Shown in pieces: positions 1 through 6,562 of a stretch of 8,175 bases of DNA. The translations under genes and the position numbers were made by a program. Under the pieces are notes generated by a model. It did no database searches and was not told the DNA's origin. It saw only the letters and a list, made by a program, of their open reading frames with translations. The DNA comes from Crocinitomicaceae bacterium (lineage in GTDB: Bacteria > Bacteroidota > Bacteroidia > Flavobacteriales_D > Crocinitomicaceae), in contig WTIB01000006.1 in the NCBI GenBank assembly GCA_011522905.1, forward strand, positions 1-8,175, given 5' to 3'. How positions within the stretch are numbered: the first letter of the stretch is position 1; every line of letters begins with the position of its first letter.

Positions 1-324
1 GACGACCAAAAAGTGGCCAGAAAAGAATACTGGAACAAAGGACTAAAAAATGGTGATTTTATTACATTTAATAGACAAGGGGATACACTCAGTGAAAAAT
101 ATTTTAAAAAGGATATACCTACAGGAATCCATAAAGAATATTATATAGATTCAAAAAAGGAAAAGCATGTACAAGTATACGGGAAGAAAGGAAAGCTTAT
201 AGAAGAATATCGTTTTGATGAATTTGGAGTAAAAGAGCAAATTTTAGAATATCAAGGCAAAAAGAAGTGTGGGTTTAAAAAGAAAAAAACTGAGGAAGAT
301 ACCGGTGGTGCAACTATGGATTAA
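1..324 (+). CDS. MORN-repeat variant protein (YwqK-like), 3' part only
   Basis: The reading frame is open to the left edge and ends at TAA, so these 107 residues are the C-terminal part of a longer gene. An in-frame GTG at base 13 is not a convincing start, because sense codons continue upstream of it. The visible protein is built from degenerate repeats with Tyr/Trp and Gly at regular spacing: EYWNKGLKNGDF, then YFKKDIPTGIHKEYY, then YGKKGKLIEEY and a final EYQGKKKCG. This is the pattern of MORN_2 repeats found in proteins often auto-named 'YwqK family antitoxin'. Such repeats form beta-hairpin ladders, and their role in Bacteroidota is mostly unknown. The tail is Lys-rich (GFKKKK) and then polar. 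No toxin partner is visible, so the antitoxin label should not be taken as function. The last bases overlap the stop of the convergent gene. The family call is fairly sure; the function is unknown. Confidence 0.7.
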   Translation, partial: DDQKVARKEYWNKGLKNGDFITFNRQGDTLSEKYFKKDIPTGIHKEYYIDSKKEKHVQVYGKKGKLIEEYRFDEFGVKEQILEYQGKKKCGFKKKKTEEDTGGATMD

Positions 325-1103
325 ATTAAACCAAAAACCATACCCGTTCCCATAACAAATAAAAATAGAGCCACAATCATTCTAACGTTTCTTATTTTTT
401 TCTTGGTAAATAATCTTTTACCTAAAAAAGAGCCTGTAAAGGCAAATATACATGCCAACGAAATAGTATCCCAATACCCATATACCGAAGCTTCATTTGA
501 GACCAGATAAATTGGAATGCGAACCATATCAATTAGCAAGGACAAACAGACAGAAGTGGAAATAAATATTTCGGCGCTCAAGTTTGACTTCGCCAAAAAA
601 GCTGCACGAAGTGCCCCTTGATGTCCAGACAAACCGCCAAAAAAGCCGCTTAAAAAACCACCGGTAACAAAGTGCTGCCTACCAATAGTTAATCTGCTAC
701 TCCAAGGAATAAAATCAAGCATCGCAAACAATATCATCAGTGCACCAATTACAAAACTCAGTATGTCAACTCGATACGTCAGCTGAAAAATGGATAATTG
801 ATATTCCATTCCCTCAGCACCAAGAAAACCATTTAGCTTTGCTCCAATAAATGCAGCCAAAACAGCGCTGATTCCAAAGGACAATAAAACCTTTTTATCA
901 ATGAGCTTTCTGATAAGAATGAACTTCAATAAATTGTTTAAAATGTGTACCATGGCAGTCGACAATACGGCTAGCTCAACAGGCATAAATAGACAAAACG
1001 CTGGCAAAAGCATTGTACCTAGACCAAAACCAGAAAAAAAGGTCAATATGGAGGCTCCAAATGAAACCAATGCAATGATTAAATAAATATAGATTTCCTC
1101 CAT
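321..1103 (-). CDS. TauE/SafE family membrane protein (putative sulfite/anion exporter)
   Basis: This is a 260-residue, highly hydrophobic protein with about eight predicted membrane segments, the usual size for TauE/SafE permeases. The family's two-fold internal repeat is visible. The first half carries FFSGFGLGTMLLP (residues 22-34) after the first helix, and the second half carries a related Gly-rich motif, FLSGFFGGLSGHQG (150-163). A basic stretch (FTKKKIR) precedes the last helix. Known members export sulfite, sulfoacetate or other small organosulfur anions across the inner membrane, but substrates cannot be read from sequence. The frame extends to an ATG at 1172, but that would overlap the divergent threonine aldolase gene by 41 bp and add 23 residues before the natural N-terminus. 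I therefore prefer the ATG at 1103, which places the putative promoter just upstream. The end overlaps the convergent MORN gene by 4 bp. The family is secure; the substrate is unknown. Confidence 0.88.
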   Translation of the reverse strand: MEEIYIYLIIALVSFGASILTFFSGFGLGTMLLPAFCLFMPVELAVLSTAMVHILNNLLKFILIRKLIDKKVLLSFGISAVLAAFIGAKLNGFLGAEGMEYQLSIFQLTYRVDILSFVIGALMILFAMLDFIPWSSRLTIGRQHFVTGGFLSGFFGGLSGHQGALRAAFLAKSNLSAEIFISTSVCLSLLIDMVRIPIYLVSNEASVYGYWDTISLACIFAFTGSFLGKRLFTKKKIRNVRMIVALFLFVMGTGMVFGLI

Positions 1104-1109
1104 AAATAG

Positions 1110-1125
1110 TATTTTTACAAAAATA
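1110..1125. promoter_or_regulatory. Symmetric -7-like element, possible divergent promoter
   Basis: The 28 bp between the two start codons contain TATTTTTACAAAAATA, a perfect 7-bp inverted repeat around a 2-bp centre. Read on the minus strand, its first half is TATTTTTG, an exact match to the Bacteroidota -7 consensus TAnnTTTG, lying about 15 bp before the TauE/SafE start. Read on the plus strand it is TATTTTTA, one mismatch, about 15 bp before the threonine aldolase start. I see no convincing -33 TTG at the usual distance on either strand. It could instead be an operator. The placement is suggestive, but the function is inferred. Confidence 0.4.
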
Positions 1126-1131
1126 TTAGGA

Positions 1132-2151
1132 ATGATTGATTTAAGAAGCGATACAGTAACAAATCCTAGCAAAGAAATGCTAGATTTTATGTTTCATGCT
1201 AAGCTCGGTGATGATGTTTTCGAAGAAGATCCTACGGTAAATGAGCTTCAAGAGTATGCTGCATCATTATTTGGGAAAGAAGCTGCTTTATATTGTTCTT
1301 CTGGAACCCAGACCAATCAAATTGCGATCAATCTTCACGTAAACCCAGGTGGTGAAGTTATATGCCATAAAGATAGCCATGTATACAAATATGAAGGCGG
1401 TGGCATAGCCAAAAACTCTGGAGCCTCTACAAGAATCATTACCGGAGATAGAGGTAGAATAACTGTAGAAGAAATACAAAAATGGATCAATCCAGAAGAT
1501 GATGTTCACTACCCATTAACGCAGCTTATATGCATTGAAGACACTTCAAATAGAGGAGGTGGCGCCGTATACGATTTCGATGAAATTAAAAGAATAAAGA
1601 AATTCTGTAATGAAAGGAATTTACCATTGCATTTGGATGGAGCCCGTTTATTCAATGCTTTAGTAGAAAATCAAATTGGCTACAAAGAATACGCCAATCA
1701 ATTTGATTCCATTTCAATTTGCCTATCAAAAGGGCTAGGTGCTCCTGTAGGTTCTCTTTTACTTGGAAATAAAGATTTCATATACAATGCTCGGAGGGTA
1801 AGAAAAGTATTTGGTGGCGGGATGAGGCAAGCCGGAATCATAGCAGCTGGAGGTTTATTCGCTCTGAAAAATAATATCAATCGATTAAAAACGGATCACA
1901 AACATGCAAAATTGATTGAAAAAGCCTTACAAGCCAATCATTCAATCGAAAGCGTAATTCCTGTAGAAACCAACATCGTTGTTTTCGAACTTAAAGCACA
2001 TGGTCAAATAGATGAGTTTCTCGATAAACTAGCCCAAAATGGAATTCTTGCACTTCCATTTGGAAAAGGTATGATTCGAATGGTCACGCATATGGATGTG
2101 GACGAAAGTGCCATTCACAAAACTTGTGAATGCATAGCATCTTTAGACTGA
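1132..2151 (+). CDS. ltaE: Low-specificity L-threonine aldolase
   Basis: This is a cytoplasmic PLP enzyme that cleaves L-threonine or L-allo-threonine to glycine and acetaldehyde. The 339-residue protein is full length for the family and is fold-type I throughout. The N-terminus is IDLRSDTVT (residues 2-10), the family hallmark that includes the Arg-Ser-Asp of the active site. SSGTQTNQ (56-63) forms the phosphate-binding region. CHKDSHVYKYEGGG (78-91) contains His83, the stacking and catalytic histidine position. HLDGAR (167-172) gives the Asp that binds the pyridine nitrogen. SICLSKGLGAPVGS (195-208) places the PLP-binding lysine at Lys200. IRMVTHMDV (315-323) supplies the substrate-carboxylate arginine. 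The ATG start directly precedes the conserved N-terminal motif, so it is firm. The gene is divergent from the TauE/SafE gene and 52 bp upstream of the OmpA-family gene, which may share its transcript. A D-stereospecific aldolase or beta-eliminating lyase is less likely given these motifs. Confidence 0.95.
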   Translation: MIDLRSDTVTNPSKEMLDFMFHAKLGDDVFEEDPTVNELQEYAASLFGKEAALYCSSGTQTNQIAINLHVNPGGEVICHKDSHVYKYEGGGIAKNSGASTRIITGDRGRITVEEIQKWINPEDDVHYPLTQLICIEDTSNRGGGAVYDFDEIKRIKKFCNERNLPLHLDGARLFNALVENQIGYKEYANQFDSISICLSKGLGAPVGSLLLGNKDFIYNARRVRKVFGGGMRQAGIIAAGGLFALKNNINRLKTDHKHAKLIEKALQANHSIESVIPVETNIVVFELKAHGQIDEFLDKLAQNGILALPFGKGMIRMVTHMDVDESAIHKTCECIASLD

Positions 2152-2203
2152 TTTTTACGCAACTTTTTCAGAGAAATACGTTATAATCAATGTAGACTAA
2201 GCT

Positions 2204-4246
2204 TTGAAGCATACTTATTTCATATTACTATTTATTTGCGTTCAATTTATTGCATTTGGCCAAACTCCCCCCTGTGGTGATAAACCAAAGAAGTTTCAAA
2301 AAAAAATGAGTAAATGTAAGCTCGAAAAAGATCCCCAAAAAAAAATTGAAGGTCTTACAAAAATATTGGGCAAATATCCGGAACAAGCTGAAATTTACTT
2401 TGAAATTGCAGAATATTACAAAAAAACAGGAATTCTTGCGCTGAAAACAAATAGTAGTCCAACAGAAGGAGAACAGTCTTTAAAAAAAGCCATCTATTTT
2501 TATCAGAAATCCATTCAAAAGTGCAAAGGCTACAGTCACAAAAGCTATTTCAATCTTGGAAATATTCTCCTCTCCATGGGACAAGAAAAAGAATCCCTAA
2601 CTTGTTTCAAAGAAGTCGTATCATTCATTGAAAAATATCCTGATCAGCAATCGCCTAACTACGAATACGACCGAGTAAAAGCGGAAAAGATCATTAACGA
2701 CCTTGAATTTGAGCAGAATCTCAGAAATAACCCTGTCCCCTTTTCACCATCAATGGTAAGAAATGTGAGCAGTGATTTGGATGAATACTTTCCAATGATT
2801 TCACCTGATAATGATTTACTCTTTTACACGAGAAAAATTGACAGAACGAGACTTGGTGATATTGCACAAAATATTGTTGAAGAATTCACCGTTTCAAGTA
2901 AATCGTCTGACTCCTACCAATTTTCAATGGGGGAACCATTAATGCATCCTTTCAATGACGGCACATTTCATAATTACGGCTCAGCTACACTTTCCGTAGA
3001 CAATAAGGAGATGATTATCTGTGCTTGTAAAAAAGAACGCGTTTACAGACAAAACTACCTAAATTGTGACCTCTATTCGAGCACATTTAAACGCAGTGGT
3101 AAAGGAGGAAATGATTTTGTGTGGTCTCCTCTCGTTAATCTAGGACCAAATATCAACACAAAAGACGGCTGGGAGGCTCAACCTTCGCTATCATCTGATG
3201 GGAAAATGTTATTCTTTACTTCCTTGAGAAAAGGATCTAGAGACAATGACATATACATTTCATTGAGGCAGACAGACGGTAGCTGGGGAAAGGCACGCCC
3301 ATTTGATGAGATAAATACCGCAGGAAAGGATAAAAGCCCATTTTTTCATCAAGATGGAGAAACCCTCTATTTTGTATCAACATCGAGCCTTGAGAGAAAA
3401 GGTTTGGGAGGGCTTGATATATTTTATATTAGAAAAACAGATTCAGGTTGGACTGAACCGAAAAATATTGGCTATCCCATAAACTCAACGCAAGATGAAC
3501 TAGGCTTATTTGTATCAACCAGCGGAAGAATCGCCTATTTCTCCTCATACAAAGACGGGAATTGGAATATATATTCCTTTGATTTATACGAAGAAGCGCG
3601 TCCAGAGGAAGTTGTTATTCTCAAAGGAACTGTTAAAAATGAAGATGGTTCTGTTGCGAAAGGAGCAAAAATTGAAATACAGTATGACGGTGCTGAAGAA
3701 CTAAATGAAACCATTGAGGTGAATGAGGAAGATGGTTCATATGCCACTGTGGTCAAAGTTAAAAAAGCTGAAAATATATCTGTAACCGTCGACAAAAAAG
3801 GCAGCTCATTTTCAAATACTAGAATAAAAACAAAAGATATCGTGAATGACTTGGACAAACCAGTTGTTGTGCAAGAACTCAAAATTTCTCCAGTAAACGA
3901 AGGTGAAAAATATGAATTAGAAGATATTTTATACGCTACGGATTCCTACGACTTGACTAATGAATCCAAATTCACATTAAAGTGTTTTAAGAACTACCTC
4001 CAAAACAACCCAAATTATTCAATCACTATTGAAGGTCATACGGATGATATAGGAGACGCTGAGGATAACCTTATATTATCCAGAAATAGAGCAGCTGGAG
4101 TAAAGTCATACTTAGTTGAGCTCGGTATTGATGAATCAAGAATCTCCTCCAAAGGCCTAGGAGAAAGTCAACCTAAATTCCCCAATAGCAATCCTGAAAA
4201 TCGAAAGAAAAATCGCAGAACAGAATTCGAGCTTCACATTCAGTAA
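2204..4246 (+). CDS. PorE-like envelope protein: TPR, PD40 propeller, CRD, OmpA C-terminal domain
   Basis: This is a 680-residue exported protein. Residues 1-19 form a signal peptide (MKHTYF, hydrophobic core, cleavage probably at FG/QT). TPR-like helices span about 40-140, including YFEIAEYYKKTG and SYFNLGNILLSMGQ. PD40/WD40-like propeller motifs follow: DEYFPMISPDNDLLFYTR (193-210), QPSLSSDGKMLFFTS (326-340), SPFFHQDGETLYFVS (378-392) and ELGLFVSTSGRIAYFSS (432-448). About 470-555 resembles a carboxypeptidase regulatory-like beta-sandwich (LKGTVKNEDGSVAKGA). An OmpA C-terminal peptidoglycan-binding domain spans 570-680, with GHTDDIG (Asp614) and NLILSRNRAAGV (Arg629) giving the diaminopimelate-contacting residues. 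This order and length match PorE of the type IX secretion system, although PorE is a lipoprotein and I see no lipobox here. The start must be TTG: an in-frame TAA lies two codons upstream, and the next Met (residue 35) would delete the signal peptide. Other OmpA-family paralogues share these domains, so the PorE assignment is tentative. Confidence 0.88.
   Translation: MKHTYFILLFICVQFIAFGQTPPCGDKPKKFQKKMSKCKLEKDPQKKIEGLTKILGKYPEQAEIYFEIAEYYKKTGILALKTNSSPTEGEQSLKKAIYFYQKSIQKCKGYSHKSYFNLGNILLSMGQEKESLTCFKEVVSFIEKYPDQQSPNYEYDRVKAEKIINDLEFEQNLRNNPVPFSPSMVRNVSSDLDEYFPMISPDNDLLFYTRKIDRTRLGDIAQNIVEEFTVSSKSSDSYQFSMGEPLMHPFNDGTFHNYGSATLSVDNKEMIICACKKERVYRQNYLNCDLYSSTFKRSGKGGNDFVWSPLVNLGPNINTKDGWEAQPSLSSDGKMLFFTSLRKGSRDNDIYISLRQTDGSWGKARPFDEINTAGKDKSPFFHQDGETLYFVSTSSLERKGLGGLDIFYIRKTDSGWTEPKNIGYPINSTQDELGLFVSTSGRIAYFSSYKDGNWNIYSFDLYEEARPEEVVILKGTVKNEDGSVAKGAKIEIQYDGAEELNETIEVNEEDGSYATVVKVKKAENISVTVDKKGSSFSNTRIKTKDIVNDLDKPVVVQELKISPVNEGEKYELEDILYATDSYDLTNESKFTLKCFKNYLQNNPNYSITIEGHTDDIGDAEDNLILSRNRAAGVKSYLVELGIDESRISSKGLGESQPKFPNSNPENRKKNRRTEFELHIQ
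2298..2345 (+). repeat. Two A9 homopolymer tracts near the 5' end of the OmpA-family gene
   Basis: Runs of nine consecutive A lie at 2298-2306 and 2337-2345, within codons 32-48 of the envelope protein. Both encode a Gln-Lys-Lys triplet (CAA AAA AAA). In the sequence given the frame is intact through both. Homopolymers of this length are prone to polymerase slippage and to sequencing errors. Confidence 0.85.
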
Positions 4247-4262
4247 AATAACCGCATAAAAA

Positions 4263-4280
4263 AAGGGGCCTAAGCCCCTT
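4263..4280 (-). terminator. Intrinsic terminator of rplS, possibly shared with the OmpA-family gene
   Basis: A perfect 7-bp stem, AAGGGGC paired with GCCCCTT, closes a 4-nt loop. On the minus strand the stem is followed by an uninterrupted T run (complement of bases 4258-4264), the classic form, 20 bp after the rplS stop. On the plus strand it lies 17 bp after the OmpA-family stop and is followed by AATATCTTTT, a weaker tail. It therefore probably ends rplS efficiently and the convergent transcript less so. Confidence 0.85.
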
Positions 4281-4299
4281 AATATCTTTTGAATCGAAA

Positions 4300-4659
4300 T
4301 TAATCGTTTGAAAATCTTCTTTTCTCTCTAATTCTTGCAGATTTACCAGTTCTTTCACGGAAATAGAATATTCTCGCTCTTCTTACTGAACCGCTTTTCA
4401 TTACCTTCAAGCTGTCAATAAATGGAGAGCTGATTGGGAAAATCCTTTCTACACCAACATTACCTGACATTTTACGAACTGTAAAAGTCTCGGTAGCGCC
4501 ACTTCCTCTTCTTTGAATAACGACACCTTGAAACTGCTGAATTCTCTCTTTGTTTCCTTCCTTAATCTTATAAGATACAGCTACTGTATCACCTGATGAA
4601 AATTGAGGCAAATCATTACTTGCTGTAATTTCTTTTTGTATTTCGTCTATTCTATTCAT
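4300..4659 (-). CDS. rplS: 50S ribosomal protein bL19
   Basis: bL19 is a component of the large ribosomal subunit at the interface with the 30S subunit. The 119-residue product is the usual size. Recognisable family stretches are SGDTVAVSYKIKEGNKERIQ (22-41), the strongly conserved FQGVVIQRRGSG (43-54), TFTVRKMSGNVGVERIFPI (59-77) and a very basic C-terminus, RRARIFYFRERTGKSARIRE (93-112). The ATG start gives MNRIDEIQKE, a normal N-terminal helix for the family, and no Shine-Dalgarno sequence is evident. The gene stands alone here. It is not followed or preceded by the rpsP-rimM-trmD genes that accompany it in proteobacteria and Firmicutes. It converges on the OmpA-family gene and is divergent from parA. 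Confidence 0.97.
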   Translation of the reverse strand: MNRIDEIQKEITASNDLPQFSSGDTVAVSYKIKEGNKERIQQFQGVVIQRRGSGATETFTVRKMSGNVGVERIFPISSPFIDSLKVMKSGSVRRARIFYFRERTGKSARIREKRRFSND

Positions 4660-4676
4660 TGCGCAAAAATTAGCTT

Positions 4677-4690
4677 CCCGTGTTTTCGGG
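4677..4690 (-). other. Small hairpin in the rplS leader
   Basis: On the minus strand, CCCG and CGGG flank a 6-nt loop, AAAACA, 18 nt before the rplS start. It is the only GC-rich patch in the 225-bp divergent spacer. Ribosomal protein mRNAs often carry autoregulatory leader structures, but a 4-bp stem alone is weak evidence for one. It could also be chance or a 5'-end stabilising hairpin. Confidence 0.3.
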
Positions 4691-4693
4691 GTG

Positions 4694-4701
4694 CAATATT
4701 A
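4694..4701 (-). promoter_or_regulatory. Candidate -7 element for rplS
   Basis: The minus strand reads TAATATTG, seven of eight positions of the Bacteroidota TAnnTTTG element, about 35 bp before the rplS ATG. Transcription would begin close to the small GC hairpin. No TTG is found at the normal -33 distance, so this is a weak call. Confidence 0.3.
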
Positions 4702-4860
4702 CAAAATTTTTATCTTATTTAAGAAAAAGTGACTCAAAAAAAGAATCTTTTTTATCAATTGGATACATAAAATGCATCAAGTCAGTAGATATAAACAAAT
4801 TATATTCAAAAATAGTTGAAAAGTAAATCCATCAAATAAAAAATCGAAGCGAACTTACTT

Positions 4861-4868
4861 TAAATTTA
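4861..4868 (+). promoter_or_regulatory. Candidate -7 element for the parA operon
   Basis: TAAATTTA matches seven of eight positions of TAnnTTTG and ends 16 bp before the parA ATG, giving a leader of roughly ten nucleotides. A clear -33 TTG at 17-23 bp is not visible. The rest of the rplS-parA spacer (about 4702-4860) is AT-rich, and I see no gene, repeat or DnaA-box cluster in it. Confidence 0.3.
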
Positions 4869-4884
4869 CATATAAATAAATTCA

Positions 4885-5697
4885 ATGGGTAAAGTAATAG
4901 CAATAGCAAATCAAAAAGGAGGCGTTGGTAAAACAACCACCACTATTAACTTAGGTGGATGTTTGGGAGTTTTAGAGTACAAAACACTGATTATTGATGC
5001 GGATCCCCAGGCAAATGCCACCTCAGGTACAGGTTTCAACCCCAAAAATGTCAAAAACATATATGACTGTTTGGTTAAAGGTTATCACCCAAAAGATGTG
5101 ATCATCAAAACGGAAAGTCCAAATTTGGATATTCTTCCAGCACATATAGATCTCGTTGGTGCCGAATTAGAAATGATCAATTTACCCAATCGAGAATACC
5201 TACTAAAACAGGCTATTGAAAAAATTCAAGATGACTATGATTTTATTTTGATTGACTGCTCTCCATCTTTAGGATTGATCACCGTGAATTCACTTGCAGC
5301 GGCTGACTCGGTATTAATCCCTGTACAATGTGAATATTTTGCACTGGAAGGATTAAGTAAGCTCTTGAATACCATTAAAATCATTCAAGGACGATTGAAT
5401 ACAGAATTACAAATTGAGGGAATGCTACTTACCATGTATGACACTCGTTTAAGACTGGCAAATCAAGTTGTAGACGAGCTGAAAACTCATTTCCAAGAAC
5501 TCGTATTTGATACTGTCATTCACAGAAATACGACCTTGAGCGAAGCTTCAAGTCACGGCACAACGATTATTATGCATGATGCTTCTTGCAAAGGATCAAT
5601 CAATTACCTCAATTTTGCAAGAGAGATTCTTCAAAAAAATAATCTTACTAAAATCGAAAATGACGATAAATTCATTGAAATAGATCATGAACTCTAA
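4885..5697 (+). CDS. parA: Chromosome-partitioning ATPase ParA/Soj
   Basis: This is a MinD/ParA-type P-loop ATPase that dimerises on ATP binding, coats DNA non-specifically, and moves or positions ParB-parS complexes. The 270-residue protein is chromosomal Soj-like, with no N-terminal helix-turn-helix of the plasmid type. The deviant Walker A motif KGGVGKTT spans residues 11-18, with signature Lys11 and catalytic Lys16. IIDADPQANATSG (36-48) is the switch I (A') region and includes the hydrolysis Asp at position 40. DFILIDCSPSLG (119-130) is Walker B and switch II. PVQCEYFALEGLS (146-158) and TMYDTRLRLANQV (183-195) are also conserved ParA stretches. The ATG start lies directly before the first strand and is firm. 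The 3' end overlaps parB by 11 bp, which implies translational coupling. No parS site was found in the window. Confidence 0.97.
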   Translation: MGKVIAIANQKGGVGKTTTTINLGGCLGVLEYKTLIIDADPQANATSGTGFNPKNVKNIYDCLVKGYHPKDVIIKTESPNLDILPAHIDLVGAELEMINLPNREYLLKQAIEKIQDDYDFILIDCSPSLGLITVNSLAAADSVLIPVQCEYFALEGLSKLLNTIKIIQGRLNTELQIEGMLLTMYDTRLRLANQVVDELKTHFQELVFDTVIHRNTTLSEASSHGTTIIMHDASCKGSINYLNFAREILQKNNLTKIENDDKFIEIDHEL

Positions 5698-6562
5698 TAG
5701 TCAAAAAAAGCCTGCTCTAGGTCGAGGCTTAAGCTCTTTACTTCAAAATACAAATACTGACGTCACTTCTGTAAATGAATCTCCGGTTGGGTCAATTTCA
5801 GAAATCGCATTGAGTTCAATTGAAACCAATCCTTTTAACCCAAGAACAAATTTTGAAAAGGAAGGATTATTTGATTTGAGAGCGTCCATTATGGAGCATG
5901 GCATTATTCAGCCATTGACAGTCAGAAAAATGGGAAATGACAAGTATCAGCTTATTTCTGGTGAAAGAAGATACAGAGCTTCTCAACTGGCAGGATTGGA
6001 AAAAGTACCCGTCTATATACGAATTGCCAATGACCAAAATATGTTGGAATTGGCCTTGGTCGAAAATATTCAAAGAGAAGATTTAAACGCTATTGAAATT
6101 GCATTATCCTACGAAAGGTTATTAAGTGAATGTGAGCTTACTCAGGATCAATTGAGCGAAAAAATTTCCAAATCAAGATCAAACATTGCAAACTACATTA
6201 GACTGTTAAAATTACCTGCAGAAATACAGCTTGGTTTGAAAAACAGGCTCATATCAATGGGACATGCGCGAGCACTTTTGTCCTTAAGTTCGGAAGAGGA
6301 CCAAATTGAAATGTATAAGGAAATCATCAATAATGAGCTGTCTGTTCGTGACATTGAAAGTAATGTCCGAAACAAAAAAAGCAATGCACCATCTAGAAGA
6401 AACACCCTGAATTTTGACCGAAAGACTAAAACCGAAATTATTTCGTTTTATGATTCCGACATCTCTATTTCCTCGAATCCAAATGGCTCAGGTAAATTGA
6501 GTTTTAAGTTTGATTCTCAAGAGGATCTGGACCGATTGGTGAAATTGCTTTTAAATAAATGA
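5687..6562 (+). CDS. parB: Chromosome-partitioning CTPase ParB/Spo0J
   Basis: ParB binds parS sites, hydrolyses CTP as a sliding clamp and activates ParA. The 291-residue protein has all expected parts. The basic N-terminal tail with LGRGLSSLL (residues 11-19) is the ParA-stimulating peptide. The CTP-binding fold contains GIIQPLTVR (72-80), GERRYRAS (92-99) and ENIQREDLNAIE (126-137), corresponding to the conserved C boxes. The parS-binding helix-turn-helix lies at about 152-178 (TQDQLSEKISKSRSNIANYI), followed by MGHARALLSL (191-200). The C-terminal dimerisation region ends in DLDRLVKLLLNK. The ATG overlaps the end of parA, and the stop overlaps the ATG of the next gene (ATGA), so all three are probably one transcript. 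The length is typical of chromosomal ParB. A plasmid ParB is unlikely given the housekeeping neighbours. Confidence 0.97.
   Translation: MNSNSQKKPALGRGLSSLLQNTNTDVTSVNESPVGSISEIALSSIETNPFNPRTNFEKEGLFDLRASIMEHGIIQPLTVRKMGNDKYQLISGERRYRASQLAGLEKVPVYIRIANDQNMLELALVENIQREDLNAIEIALSYERLLSECELTQDQLSEKISKSRSNIANYIRLLKLPAEIQLGLKNRLISMGHARALLSLSSEEDQIEMYKEIINNELSVRDIESNVRNKKSNAPSRRNTLNFDRKTKTEIISFYDSDISISSNPNGSGKLSFKFDSQEDLDRLVKLLLNK

Noticed and set aside
1..324. Toxin-antitoxin system suggested by the YwqK 'antitoxin' family name
   Set aside because: No toxin-like gene is visible, the neighbour is a convergent transporter gene, and MORN_2 repeat proteins carry this label without evidence of antitoxin function.
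1104..1172. 23-residue upstream extension of the TauE/SafE protein from the ATG at 1172
   Set aside because: It overlaps the divergent threonine aldolase coding region, crosses the putative promoter, and adds residues before the family's natural first membrane helix.
2182..2187. TATAAT upstream of the OmpA-family gene
   Set aside because: It resembles the E. coli -10 box, but Bacteroidota primary promoters use a TAnnTTTG-type element, and no matching -33 box was found. In AT-rich spacer it is likely chance.
3535..3882. 115-codon open frame on the minus strand inside the OmpA-family gene
   Set aside because: It is a low-complexity Ser/Thr/Phe-rich antisense shadow of a well-supported coding region with no recognisable domain.
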